From contig WHVD01000156.1 in assembly GCA_015178975.1 (NCBI GenBank), forward strand, positions 124,001-188,000: DNA of 64,000 nucleotides. The letters are read 5' to 3'. The notes under the pieces are model-generated. The model had not been told where the DNA came from and made no database searches. It was given only the letters and a program-made list of their open reading frames with translations. A program made the translations under genes and the position numbers. The stretch's first letter is position 1, and every line of letters starts with the position of its first letter. This DNA is from Hysterangium stoloniferum (Eukaryota; Basidiomycota; Agaricomycetes; Hysterangiales; Hysterangiaceae). Shown in pieces: positions 44,901 through 56,290 of the stretch.

Positions 44901-45939
44901 TTCGCAGATCCGAACGCAAGAAATGTTTTAAAGAAGGATATAGTATACACCAGACATCTGTTGAGGGCAGATTCTTGGTTTCTCCTGCAATAAATGCGGA
45001 GGCACCTAGATTTCCTTAAATGTTACTTGGATTCAACAAAATACTGGCAGGACACACCTTCTCTGATCCATATATTCGCATGATAAAGGAAGCCCAAAGT
45101 ATCACTCATGAGCTCCCACAGACGCATTCTTTGAAAACGACCCAGTTCACAAAGACTGAGAACACGAGCGACAACAGTTTCTTCATCGTCTGCAAAGAAC
45201 AGCACTTGTCAATGGGAGGCGCTGGGTGGGGGAAAAAGATTTACCAGATAAAGCTTGCATCATCACTGGAAAAATATACTCTTCTAAGTTTCGACCGCCA
45301 ACACACCCCGCAACACCGACAATCGTCTAGAAAAATGCATACCGCAGAAGCCAATATCGATCATTGAGATATGTGATCATGTGCCCGAGCAATACATCAT
45401 TCGTCTTCCGCCGTCCAAGGAAAACACAGAGCGAAGAGACGTTATGTAGTACGGCGCGTTTCACGACACTGGATCAATCGATCAATAATAAAATTAATAA
45501 GTCTTGGATGGATGGTTGTAAGTCTTGTAGACTGGCATCGTAAGAAACCTAGATAAAGACGCATCTGAGCATCAAAAAGCACAGAAATACATTTTTCTCA
45601 CCTCGTGAAGTGCATCGTCATATTCATCCGTATGAGCCAGTTTAAATGACCCATGACCCTTGATCGCCTGGCCCATTTCTAAATACCGTACGCTCGTACC
45701 CGACAACGGTGCAACGCATTGGGCCAGAGTACACCGAACGAAAACATCGGGATCTTTATACAGGTTTGGGAAAATATACTTGGGGAAGGTAGAAGCGTTG
45801 GAGGGAGTAATCACTTTGACAAGCATTAGCTAATAGGATCATGAGGACACAAAACCTAGATAATAAATTAATAATGCGGATACCACTTGCATTAATGTTC
45901 GCAATGCAGCGCCTCGAACAAGGGCAGTTACGGTCGCCC
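41997..45939 (-). pseudogene. vps15: VPS15/PIK3R4-like pseudogene, left copy (HEAT, linker, WD40; no kinase domain)
   Basis: VPS15 is the regulatory subunit of the class III PI3-kinase complex at endosomes and autophagosomes. From 45,939 downwards: HEAT pieces (RGAALRTLMQ; exon 45,829-45,602 KVITPSNASTFP, QCVAPLSGTSVRYLEMGQA; exon 45,548-45,245; exon from 45,189 DDEETVVARVL, RLWELMSDTLGFLYH); a C-terminal HEAT piece near 44,720-44,990 (RQVFEAAVLWAMK); a proline-rich linker at 44,209-43,601 (AVGSVKANATGLL, SGRSSPVS); WD40 repeats at 43,420-43,014 (DYAFFVTCSDG, HHARVTAVCMLEGVHCFAS, KYSKLQVVREHR), 42,960-42,299 and 42,240-41,997. Stops occur in the HEAT region near 45,330 and 45,470, frameshifts in the WD40 region, and about 50 codons are missing near 42,830. 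The N-terminal kinase is absent. Confidence 0.85.
44255..44506. repeat. ~122 bp tandem duplication in the VPS15 relic
   Basis: Two copies of a block running from GGTTCTTTCGAC through TAGCAAAACTAGATCATG to TAATGATATAGTCACG, at about 44,265 and 44,386. The same duplication is in the right arm at about 62,998-63,240, so it arose before the inverted duplication. Confidence 0.8.
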
Positions 45940-46075
45940 CAATGGTTACGGCCGCCCCAACAATGAAGGCGGCCCCAATGATGACAGTCCCAACAGTCCC
46001 AATGATGGGGACGGCCCCAATAGTTACGGCCGCCCCAACAATGAGTATGACCCCGGAGATGAAGGTGACCCCGAC
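45940..46075. repeat. Short minisatellite replacing the VPS15 upstream exon
   Basis: Degenerate repeats of ATTGGGGCGGCC / GTAACCATTGGGGC, about 12-24 bp in period. It fuses in frame to the VPS15 HEAT exon on the minus strand, giving a run of TIGAAVTIGA-like residues. It marks where VPS15 homology stops. Confidence 0.7.
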
Positions 46076-46593
46076 AATGTTTATAGATGATATTATGGCT
46101 AGCATTGGGGATTCGAGTCGATATATAGTGTCCCAGCACCACACTCTCACGGCTGACGGGCCTCAGACTAAATATGTTATGTAAGTTTACAACAAACAGA
46201 ATATATACCCATAGTGATTAATGAAGAATGAACTAAATGTGGCAACGTACCAGACTTTAACAATTGAAAGCCTGTCATCATATAGGCTGGGTCTGTGGTC
46301 ACATTGATAGGACAATGGTATTGCTCTATGAACTAGCGAACACAAAGACAGGTATGCTTATGTAACTAACTAAGGGTCCGTGTTGTAAGCCATGCTTACA
46401 ACAATTCCTGAAAATGCTGTTACTATTTTAATGTTAGAACCCATATAGTGTTGCACATCGTTGGTTTATTCAATGCTCGGCTAGGTAGTGCTTTACAGTA
46501 GCTTAGTCATCAGCTTTATTTTAGTTAAGGGCTTTGTCACCCCTTCACCCACATGAAAACCCGTCATATATTCTTACATTTAATTGGGTAAGT

Positions 46594-47383
46594 TTAGTGG
46601 GAAGACCAGGGTGTTTGGAAGACTTTTGTACATTTCTGTTCATGATCTGTCAGTACACAGCTGTTTCGTAGTGCCCCTGCCCCTATTCTGAAGAATTCTT
46701 CTATGGAGATAAAGGATGTCATCCCCTGATCAGTAACTTGTTTTTTACAAGGAACCTTGATGGGCCTCGCTAAGGTACCCAACATAATTTTACAATCTGG
46801 AATTCCAAGTAGTATAGGTGTAGATACATTGCACAATTCACATAAGAGTGACTTACTCAAAAACCAAACAATGAAGAGCAAAGATGGTGGGAAGTTGTAC
46901 AGACAAAGCCTATCAATCTAGAACAATACCATAATGTGCATGCTAGAAAAAAAATAATTAGCAAGATTGAATAAAAACAAAGAGGACAGACCTTGCACCA
47001 AGCATGACACCAACATTCCCTATGTGGGATCCATTTGTTTGCCATATATTTGAGCCAAGCCTTCTGTTCTGCCCATGCCTCTTGGATCTCCATCCATCAT
47101 CCTTCAAATTATTCAGGGGTTTTTGCTATCAGAAGAGATACTACAGTTTGTTAGACATCATGTAGTATTTCTCCATGGTCTTCTTTATCATGGCCTTTGG
47201 TTCTGATAACAATCTGCCAACTATTAGCAGTTTAAGTATAAATTGAACTTTAATAAATACCTTTTTCTTTATATTTGCACCCCAAGCCTCCCATAACTGC
47301 CAATAACAATACAAAATACTTACAGGGGAGTCTGCAAATGCCAAATTAAGTGTGAGTGCTTCTGTATCTGAGCAATCAATCAT
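46594..47383 (-). pseudogene. MULE transposase relic, left arm
   Basis: The frame from 47,383 reads MIDCSDTEALTLNLAF...ILYCYWQLWEAW. This matches the second-Asp and C-x2-H region of Mutator-like DDE transposases, except the His is Gln (CYWQ). A second block from 47,093 reads QKAWLKYMANKWIPHREC, like the segment after the catalytic Glu. Frames are shifted between blocks, and later sequence to 46,594 is not interpretable. No TIRs were found. The paired copy is at 60,113-60,903. Confidence 0.55.
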
Positions 47384-47523
47384 GAATGTGTGTGGGGACC
47401 AGGCACATTTGCCCCTGAGTCATGTAAAGAATTGCAATAAGGGATGACTGAAACACAATAAGATCAGTACTAGGGATATGCACAGATAGTTTTTTATTGT
47501 TTCTTTTACACTGTGGCATGAGC

Positions 47524-47820
47524 AGTGCACACATGTGTTGTCCATATTGTGCACACTGATACACAGCACACACACAAACAAGTGTGCACTCATACACAGT
47601 GCATGTGTGACCGAGTGTGCACTTATACACATGTGTGCATGGGGAATCCATCATGTGCACCTGGAACAATGTGTGCGAGGGGAATCCAACATGTGTGTGG
47701 GACACACAATGCATGCAAGGGGGACCCAACATGTGCACAGGACACACAACACATCATGGCATGCGTGTGTGGGGAACAATGTGTGTGAGGGGGATCCAAC
47801 ATGTGTGCCAGGAACAATTA
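47524..47820. repeat. CACATG/CACA-rich tract, left arm
   Basis: Degenerate repeats around CACACATGTTGGATCCCC and GTGTGTGGGG. They generate Cys/His-rich frames on both strands, which I regard as non-coding. Mirror copy at 59,680-59,970. Confidence 0.7.
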
Positions 47821-47899
47821 CCAGCATAACCTCTCAGTGGAGTTACCACATACTCAAGGGAGTCCTCATTCCCTGAGAGTCTTTTATTAGAACTGTGCA

Positions 47900-49215
47900 A
47901 ATAATCCTAACAGTTTGAACTAGTCTTCCTTTCCCACCAGGCTCCTCAAGAAAAACAAAAAGAAGTAACATGTGCAGGGTAACAAAATAGATGGTAAAAT
48001 TTAGAGCGCAGGCGAGAAAGAGAACCCACCCCAGAACCTTGCTTCTCTGGAATGTTTCTGAGGAGAAATGCCATTTGATTTGGGAAGGGCCAGAGAAAGC
48101 ATATTCTGGATGGCTGGAATGCTCGCCACATTCCATAGTGTCAGTTAACAGAGCCATTTTTTGATAACTTTTCAAGTGGCATAACCGCCGCTGCTAGCTT
48201 CAAATCACGTCACCATTAACCGCGTGGGTTCTCGAAAAAAAACAAGAAAAGGGATTTTCCATAGTCTGCTGTTAGTCGTGTTAATCCGGAGTGACTGGTT
48301 AAATATATAAATACACGTACCTTCTAATCCACTTAACCTGATTTCCACACCAGAAAACTCCCTTTGTACAATGGACTGAAGGAGAGAAGGCAATCCATGT
48401 TGATAGTTCTAAACACAGACACATAAGTAGCTGGAGGGAAGGGTAAGCTTGAGAATGACCTCAATCCGATTGATCGCATCTCTGGACAGCTGAAGTTGTT
48501 GGGACTGTTCAGCTTGGTCCTGAAGGTGCTGTAACTGATTCTTCAATAACAATTGATCATGGTAACGTTTCCTGGGAAGAGACAACCATAAAGATTGATT
48601 CGACAAGGCCGTTATAACATGAGCCTACCTGGCCATTTCAAACTTGTTAAGTTTTTCTCCCAACTCGAGGTTTAAGGATAATATCTTTGGTTCTTCTTCT
48701 CGAAGATATATCACACCAAAGCCACCTTTCAACTGAAGTTTCCCATCCACAGCTTTAGCCTTGACATCAGCAACAAAACTTTGAATTTGTCATATATCAG
48801 GAAATAACCCCATGCTCCACCAAGGAAACCCCTCACGACATCAACTCATTGTACATATTTTGCAACTCCTGTGGAAGGGTCTTGCTGTCTAGAAGCTCTG
48901 CATCGCTGGCACGGCTATCCAGTAAGATCCAATTTTTTCTAGCTGCTTTGAGATGCTTTGTACGAATAGGCGATGAGTCGTTGCATATGATAGAAAATCA
49001 TTGTTTTATTTGTTCACCTCAAATGAGTCAAGGAAAAATATAGTGCCTCCAATCGCACTTTTGAGTGGCGGGAACACATCAGCAGACTCTTTAGCCCCGT
49101 CGAAGACTAATCGTGCAACATTTCCGGTAGTTTCGAGGATGGTATTAGTGGAAGGTGGTTTCACACCACGTTTGAGCTTGGGAATCCACTTTGAAAGGGC
49201 TGCCCAACCTCTCAT
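47900..49215 (-). pseudogene. NLR-like gene A, left arm
   Basis: Exon 1 starts MRGWAALSKWIPKLKRG at 49,215. The five coil exons are open and identical in sense to the right-arm copy at 58,281: FPPLKSAIGGTIFFLDSFE, ARKNWILLDSRAS, DGKLQLKGGFGVIYL, KRYHDQLLLKNQ and FSGVEIRLSGLEG. It then ends without an ATPase domain near 47,900. The promoter is cut at 49,551 by the end of the inverted arm, so this copy may not be transcribed normally. Confidence 0.55.
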
Positions 49216-49551
49216 CTCAGGAGAGCACAATGTGAGGGAAACAAAGTAATGATATCTATGGATGGTGAATAGCACCAACATTATCGCGATTATATGGAAG
49301 ATTTGAAAGGCTGTTCATGTATGTATATAGTGCATAAGACTCTAGAAGACTGTTTTTTGGACAAGCCTGTGTCGCTCTTCCTGTGCGAATGCCCTATGAT
49401 TTGATATAATAGCCTCCTTGGTAGAAGTTTACTGCTGTAGCTGATTGTGCCCGTGTGCCAAAGTGACAGCGCGAGTCAAATACAGAAAGAAATCAAGAAT
49501 GAAGATGTAACTACTTGAACATGTGTATTGTCTATAGATGGTGTATGACTA

Positions 49552-51240
49552 GGATCGAGGACGCGGCGGCGGACGCACCAGCGCCCTACCCGCACCCCCC
49601 AGCCAGCCTGCCAGCCCCACCCCATATCTCTCTCATCTCCCCCTCTTCCAGCATTCTCGCCAGTCACGGCACCCCCGTATCGCCCATCTCCACTCCAAGA
49701 AAGACATCACGTCATGATCGAGGACCCGGCGGTGGACGCACTGATGCCCTACCGCACCCCATGTCTCTCTCTCTCTCTCTCCCCCTCTTCCGGCATTCTC
49801 GCCTGTCTCGGTACTCGTATCGTCCATCTCCATCCCGCTGCACCACCAAGACAAAGAGTCCCAGTTTACACCGCCATCAACCCCGCCAAGCCACGCTGTC
49901 GTACAGCCAGGACTGCCTACATCCCAGCACCACATTTGGCGCCACACAAGAGAGTGGGAGGAGCAGCTATGAGGTGTCTGTCACCATCGTGGTGCGTATT
50001 CTCCGCTTCTACAAAAAGCGGTTGAAGTTGAACCACGACGACTGCCTCTGAATGCTCGTCATTTCTTATCATGCTATGTATATATGTCAACATTCTATTT
50101 ACAGTACTAATGCTCGGTTTTACTTACATAGGATGTGGACGTTTAGCTCCTCATTCCTATGCAGGCTACCTCTGCATTCGCGGTCTAACTGACGACTGGA
50201 CACGATATGTTTTCATCACAGAAAACTGGAGTGCATCTGAAATGGAAGATATGACCCACTGGGGGCGACACCAGGTCAGGTTGTTACCATGAATTGCCTT
50301 GCTCTCTCTCTTGCTGTGGGCGAGACTGCCACAATGTAGTTGTGAGTTTCTTGACCCTGTTTTGGAAATGTGACTGGATTCTAATGGTATTTTATTAGGT
50401 TCCAAGCATTATGGACACGTCTACCAACCCTACTACTGCATCTTCCATTCCATCAGCCTGCCCCCATCCCAGAAAGCTACAGATACCACTCCTGAGGATT
50501 CCTCTGTCCCAGCATCATCATTGTCCTCTTTTGCCCTCTTCAGGATGATGTCCTCTTCCGATCCCAAAACCGACGCCACCCACCACCAAACCATCACCAT
50601 CAGCAGCAAAAGGATCAGGCCTAGGAAGCACATCTGCAAGTGCTTGGGTATTGACAAGGAATGCGGGTGCAACACATGGTGCGTGTAACTACTTGAACTA
50701 CTATCTCACTAGTCAAAATGCTGATCATCAACAGGTCATGTTTGCTTATTGGTGATGTCCTGTTTTTCATCTTACATGGTGGCAAAAGAACGGTCTTAAG
50801 GGCCTGAGTTAAACAGCATGTATGCAGGACATACATGGTATGTTTCCTCCAAATACGGTTTCTTTCGATGATTACTGACCCCTATAATATAATCATTTTA
50901 GTGGCAAAGCATTCGCATGAGAAACAATGTCTGACAACATAACACCTTACCAACCCACCACTACCATCACTACCATCACTATAACAAATGTGATATGGTA
51001 TGGGTGGTGAAGTCGAAGAGGAGCTCCCACCCCTTTTCCTTCTGCATCATCAATGAGGTGGCGATAGATTAGAGCTGGACTTGATTCTGGGGTGGGGTGG
51101 GATTGATGGGAAAAAGAAGGGGTAGAACCAAATCGCGGTATTTTTCTTGTGTATGTAGTTAAATATCACCACATTGGATGTATTTTAAACCAATCTATGT
51201 GAATGATCACTTTGAAAAAGTCACTGTATTCGTGTATTGT
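49552..51240. other. Left part of the spacer between inverted arms
   Basis: At 49,550-49,720 and 49,712-49,900 there are two diverged tandem copies containing GATCGAGGAC and CATTCTCGCC. A 178-codon frame (49,515-50,051) runs over them and is mostly low complexity. Near 50,400-50,690 a Ser/Pro/His-rich frame ends in a Cys-rich KHICKCLGIDKECGCNTW. This could be an exon upstream of the recombinase, but I cannot link it. No other gene was seen. Confidence 0.4.
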
Positions 51241-51242
51241 CT

Positions 51243-54200
51243 CAGATTGATTTATTGAGTAACAAGGGCAAAGTTTGCCTCCGCCTTCTCAAGGTTTGTC
51301 AAAGGGATGTCGCCAAAGTTGAAGCACATGCATACAACTACTTCAACGAAGAAATGTGGCTGTTCTATGACAAAAAATAAGCCAAAGCCGGCAAGACTGT
51401 CTGTTGCTGAGTTAAAAACGGTCAAAGACATCTCAATGAAAGAGCACGGATTTGCCAAAACTACAAACATTAAATATAACCAACAGCTTCATGAGGCAAG
51501 AATGTGGTTGAAGGAGCTGGTAGAAACCAAACAATCCCTGACTATTCCTCCAGGGGCTAATGAACTAGGTTGCCACCTAGGCAGTTTTTACTGGACACCA
51601 GGAGAGCTAGAAGGCGCTTTCAACAATATACCAACTCAGGCTTCACCTTGGATTCTTGGATTATTCATTGCATACAAGTGCTTCACCCAGAAGACTAAAG
51701 TGACAACAGCATGGCAGATACATGCAGCATTCAAACAGGTGTGGGAAACTGTGTATGTAAAAATAAAACTACTCGTGTCTTCTTCTACTGATGTTGTATG
51801 GTACATATATATATAATTAGGGACCCTAACAGAAGATGGTCTGGCCCCTGGCGGTGGGATCACGAGAAAGGGACTGGTTGTGGCAATCCAGCCAATTCTC
51901 GAGACGTTGAATGCATCATTGACGCCATCAAATGGCGTGACGGAAATGAGGGAAGCAGTTCACACTCCACGGCAATGACGAAACAGGATATGGACAAAAT
52001 AATTCAATGGTCAAATCAACTCTGTCCAGATTTGATGCTAGAAGAACTGGGGAAGCTATCCCAAGGAGAATACTGGAAGCAACTTCCCTTTGTAGTGAAG
52101 CACTTTATGATGCGTGCATTTGCTACAAGCGGATTCACCCTATGGACCTGGTGCGTCTTTGTAGCTACATATTAATAGAAGTGAAGTGCCTGCGAATTTG
52201 AACTATTTAATTTATTTCAGAAATTTCGAACTTGCCAAGCTACAGTATAAACATATCACCCTAGACCTCAAGACAAATGACGATTACAAATACACCTACT
52301 TCAAGGTCTCTTTACTCGATAGGAAGAACTGGGCTCACCATCAAACCAGGGATGAAATTATACATGGTTAGTTCACTCTCTCTTTGAATGACCCACTCTG
52401 ATGTATATATTTTAATTTGGAAATGAAGTACAAAAAAAGGGCACAAATATCATATATACGAGCAGCCGGAGAATCCAAATATCGACATGCACTTCCACTT
52501 TCTTCGATGGCTCCAATTTTCCAACCAATTCATCTACCACTGTCCGCTGGAAGCGGACGACTATATTTTCCCTGCCATAGGCTCGAATGGAATTGCCCAG
52601 ATCGAGACTCCCATTCCCCACGATACCATTCAAAAATGGCTCGATGAGTTTGTTGAGGCATGCAAGATCAATTTAGGTCGAGGCCGGCTGACCACGCACT
52701 GTTTTCGCTGAGGTGGAGCGCAGTATCATTTTATGTATGCACACTTTGGGAAGTGATGGAGTCTGGCAATCATTCGATGGTGGGGAGGGTGGGCTGAAGG
52801 AGAACATGTATGTAGGCTTTATTTTTTTAATGTTTTGGAATGGATATCTAACCAACCTCTAACTAAACCCCCTAACCCAACCCCTAACCCCACAATAATC
52901 ACAGCGGGACACCCTGATTCGGTACCTTTTGGATGAACTATACCATTATGAAGAATCACACGGTGATGCACTCCAGCTGATCTCTCATGAAGCCGATAAG
53001 TCCTTTCTCAGCGAACATGTTGAGTCACAGCCACCTTCCAAATCTGAGCTACATGAGATGATGGTGGCACAGGCAAAAGCACTTGAAGAAAAAATCCTCG
53101 CTTCTTTAACTGCTGCCCCCATCATCTTTGCTGCTTCAGGCGACATAAATACCGGCCACACAGCAGCAGGGACAATCCTGGCCCACACTCTCAAGCATCC
53201 CAAATGACACCAAACGAGATCAATGTGAATGCAAACACAAAAAACCCTGCCATGCTCACCTTGCCAGAAAACTGCAGGCTGTGTATCCCCTCAATTCCAC
53301 GGAAAGGCCCAGTCCATTTGCACTGGAAACAGATAATTCACAATTGGGAAAGTGCCGATCCATCCCATGGCCATTATGTGTAAAGGGTTCAGTAGTTTAC
53401 TACTCAATGTGCGATTGTTATCGACTAACGATAGTATGAAATACAACCAACTAGTAGTTTGAAGTGATCAAATATAGATTACGATTGACCCTTAAGGTGC
53501 AATCGGTAGATAGTTACAAGAGCGGATTGACCTTACAGTACGATCTGATTGCGTAGCTAGCTGGGCCAATGGCCAAGTAGCAGAGAGAAAGTATATATTG
53601 TGAGAGAGAGAGAATATCCTAATAAAGTGAGCTACGATGGATATTCTTACCACGTGAACCAAGAGGTAGAAGTTGAGTCAAGTAATAGTAACTGACTTCG
53701 ACTGTTTCAGTGCAAAGTGTAGTTACTGTAGATTTAGGAAGAGAGATAAAGCGAAGGCTAGTTTAGACTAGACCCCGGACCAGTACTTGCATGTGCAGGT
53801 GATGGTGGTTGGGGTTGAAAAGTGTCTGAGTTTTACTGTGTGTGACTACTACTGTGACATGCGTATACTTCTTGTGGGGGAGAGCACCCACAAGCATACA
53901 TGGAGTCTCGAACTAAATAAAAGGGGGTTTGACCCGTATTTATGAGTTATAGAAAGAGAATAAAAAATATAAAACATAAAGAAAATAATGAAATTATAAA
54001 GTGGCTAAGGAGTAAGGCTTAGAGCCTTTAGCCGCACCTCCTATGTGACCTATCCTTCACATTATGTCCCACTCAAGGATTGGGATCCTGAGTGGTTGAG
54101 GAGAAAATCGAACGACATTCGGTATAAAGTACTGCCAAAGAAACCTCGTTGTGATGGAATATATCGAAAGGCGAGTCAGGTCTCACAGTTTATCTCTATC

Positions 54201-54440
54201 TATCTACAGTATCTCACTCAGTGCCGTTCCTTGCTTGATTTTCTCAATTCACCACATTCACCGTCGCGCAGATGCCAGCAAGACAATGCTGTATTTTCTC
54301 ACCAAATGGCCGGCCGCCCATGAAGGTCCCAAGAAATTGCTCGAAGCAATCACGGACAATCTGAAGGACAGGGAGGTCATCAAGTCACGAAAAAGCCATA
54401 AAGGTCAAATCAAAAATAAAAATAAAAATAAAAATAAGAA
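51243..54440 (+). pseudogene. Tyrosine recombinase (Crypton-like), interrupted
   Basis: A multi-exon fungal tyrosine recombinase that would cut and rejoin DNA through a Tyr-DNA link. Exons: about 51,243-51,752 (ASPWILGLFIAYKCFTQKT), 51,832-52,150 (GPWRWDHEKGTGCGNPANS, MRAFATSGFTLWT), 52,221-52,366 (NFELAKLQYKHITLDL), about 52,430-52,807 (DDYIFPAIGSNG, then the HxxR box TTHCFR, IIRWWGGWAEGEH) and 52,905 onward (DTLIRYLLDELYHYE with the likely Tyr). The C-terminal part, HWKQIIHNWESADPSHGHY, is split by a solo LTR and resumes at 54,065 as VPLKDWDPEWLRR; a last exon is about 54,270-54,430. Stops: TGA directly after TTHCFR, TGA after HFGK, and TGA at the exon 2/3 joint. All three fit CGA/CGG to TGA changes. 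Confidence 0.8.
53377..54059. mobile_element. Solo LTR in the recombinase gene, TSD CATTA
   Basis: 683 bp, flanked by CATTA at 53,372-53,376 and 54,060-54,064. It starts TGTGTAAAGGGTTC and ends CTATCCTTCA. Excising it with one TSD copy restores the codons GHYVPLKDW exactly. It contains AATAAA-type signals near 53,918 and a TATATATTG box near 53,592. Its start resembles that of the solo LTR at 56,925. Confidence 0.9.
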
Positions 54441-54498
54441 AATTCATGACATAATATATGCAACAACGCTGCCACCCATCGTTTCAATCTCCATTTGA

Positions 54499-55390
54499 TA
54501 CACACTGTAAGACTCAATATTTATTTATTACACTAAGTCATTTCAGTCTCAGTGTCAATTTTATACACCCAGTCACAAACACAAGCCGTTTCAATCCGAA
54601 TTTATTTATACTATTTTAATATACAGAGAAAACAATCGATTATGTACCATGACAATAAAGTATGGTTGAGGGGAAAGGGGGGGTGTGCTCACTAAGGCAG
54701 GTTGAAGGTGGGGTTGGATTGGAGAGGAGGGTGCAGTAGCAGCAAGGGGAGCAAGTGGAGGGGAGCGGAAGTGGAAACCCAAAAACACCAGGAGGAAGAA
54801 AAAAGGGAGAGAGATCAGTAATCGGCATAATAATCAGCAGATAATCACTCATCACTGGCTGGCAAAAGCAAACACATTTCTCATCGACAAATAGGACCAA
54901 AGAAACTGGGCGAGTTGAAGATGGGGTGTGGCTCAAGTAGTCGAGTACAGCCTGTAGAAAAGGAGACCGTGTGGAGTGTGCATGGTTGCTTAAACGAGAA
55001 AGTATGCACTAATGATGTGAACAAGAGAATGTGTGGAAAGTCTTCAGCCATCCGTGATTAGCTCTGCTGCATTTGGGGCTGAGGCGGGGAGTGAATGTAA
55101 CAGAACTGGGGAGAACCTTGGCTTCTCATGGACATTTGTGTAGCAGACATGGTGCAATTATGTGTTCAAGTTGCTTAAACAAGAGAGTTGTTTTGTGCGA
55201 GAAGAGGAGTGATGCGACCTTTGCATGAGGAGCGTCAACGATATGGCAGAGATCGCAGATAACAAGAGGTTCAAATGAGACGAGACAGGTAGTTGGAGAA
55301 TGAACAGTTTCATTTTCTGTGGGGATAAGCTGGCTTGGGTGAAAGCCAATATGAGTTCGTGTCATAATGTTGGAGGATGTCTGGTTCACC
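54499..55390. other. No recognised feature
   Basis: About 900 bp downstream of the recombinase relic. Short frames on the minus strand (54,606-54,936, 55,126-55,395) have no motif. A T-rich stretch at 54,520-54,610 may be the recombinase 3' end. Confidence 0.35.
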
Positions 55391-55419
55391 TGCACCTAAG
55401 GCCCCAAGGAGAGAGAGAG

Positions 55420-55625
55420 GGAGAGAGAGAGAGAGAGTGCCAGACCGAGAGAGAGAGAGAGCCAGACCGAGAGAGAGAGTGCCAGACCGAGAGAGAGAGA
55501 GCCAGACCGAGAGAGAGAGAGCCAGACTGAGAGAGAGAGAGCCAGACCGAGAGAGAGAGAGCCAGACCAAGAGAGAGAGAGCCAGACTGAGAGAGAGAGA
55601 GCCAGACCGAGAGAGAGAGAGCCAG

Positions 55626-55687
<62 letters not shown>

Positions 55688-55690
55688 AGG
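55420..55690. repeat. 20 bp GA-rich minisatellite grading into (GA)n
   Basis: About ten copies of GAGAGAGAGAGCCAGACCGA with CTGA or CAAGA variants, then about 60 bp of pure GA. Long Arg/Glu and Leu/Ser frames on opposite strands are by-products. Confidence 0.95.
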
Positions 55691-55910
55691 CCAAGGGAGG
55701 GAGAGAGAGGGGGAGAGAAGGGGGAGAGAGAGAGAGAGCCGCGAGAGACAGAGGGCGATGTGTGTGGTGGGGAACGAGGGGATGAGTGAGGAAGCTCACA
55801 TCGGGTCCAGCAGGCTGGCCCTGAGAGCAAGACAGGATGGACAGGACGGAGGGCGGTGTGTGTAGGGGAACGAGGGGGGCGATGCCCGTTGGTTTTGAAA
55901 CCAGGTCACG

Positions 55911-56155
55911 CCTCGGCACCTACAAAGGCCTTGAAGCCCTAGCTGAGTTCATTGCCGCCTCTGATGCTTTCCAGAAAGCATAACCGGCCCACCATCCCTG
56001 CTCTTCCCCACCCTACATTCGACCCTCTCGCCCATACCAACCAGCTACATACACATCTTGCCGCCCCCACCTACCATTAGGGTACTTTTCTCCCAACCGC
56101 TATGTATCTTAGTTATGCGACACGGTATAAAAATGTATTAAAAAAAAAAAAAAAA
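55911..56155 (+). mobile_element. 5'-truncated LINE with poly(A) and target duplication
   Basis: 245 bp ending in a run of about 18 A. The start reads LGTYKGLEALAEFIAASDAF, then a stop, followed by a 3' UTR shared with 7,009-7,070 (CAACCGCTATGTATCTTAG). The duplication AAACCAGGTCACG lies at 55,898-55,910 and about 56,156-56,168. This is the same family as the LINE at 2,980-7,070 and marks a target-primed insertion. Confidence 0.9.
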
Positions 56156-56168
56156 AAACCAGGTCACG

Positions 56169-56290
56169 CGTGCGGCGTGGGCCGTGGCAGGGTGCGCCGG
56201 GTGGTCGGGTAAGGCGGCCGGCCACCTGACTCGAGCCGACTCATGTCACCACCCGACCGCCCGGCACACCCCCCCCCCACCTGCAGTAAA
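56169..56290. other. GC-rich stretch left of the gene B remnant
   Basis: About 120 bp, rich in GC, with an inverted pair around GGTGCGCCGGGTGGTCGGGT and ACCACCCGACCGCCCGGCACA (about 56,190-56,270) that could fold into a hairpin. No gene. Confidence 0.5.

Larger units (their letters stand above)
43501..49551. repeat. Left arm of a >6 kb inverted duplication
   Basis: Reverse complement of 57,945-64,000. Paired coordinates sum to 107,496 near the inner end and 107,501-107,502 near the outer end, so only a few net indels separate the arms. It contains part of VPS15, a MULE relic, a CA-rich tract and NLR-A. The inner end cuts the NLR-A promoter at GTGTATGACTA, so this arm looks like the derived copy. 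Confidence 0.95.

Noticed and set aside
47376..47876. Cys/His-rich frames resembling secreted small proteins (also 59,620-60,120)
   Set aside because: They come from the CACATG/CACA repeat tract, occur on both strands and lack a signal peptide or stable start.
52838..52904. CCCTAA-like run in a recombinase intron, possible interstitial telomere
   Set aside because: Only a few degenerate units with irregular spacing, ending in a normal splice acceptor; better read as an intron polypyrimidine region.
55377..55919. Long Arg/Glu and Leu/Ser frames on both strands
   Set aside because: They are translations of the GA-rich minisatellite and are open in several frames at once.
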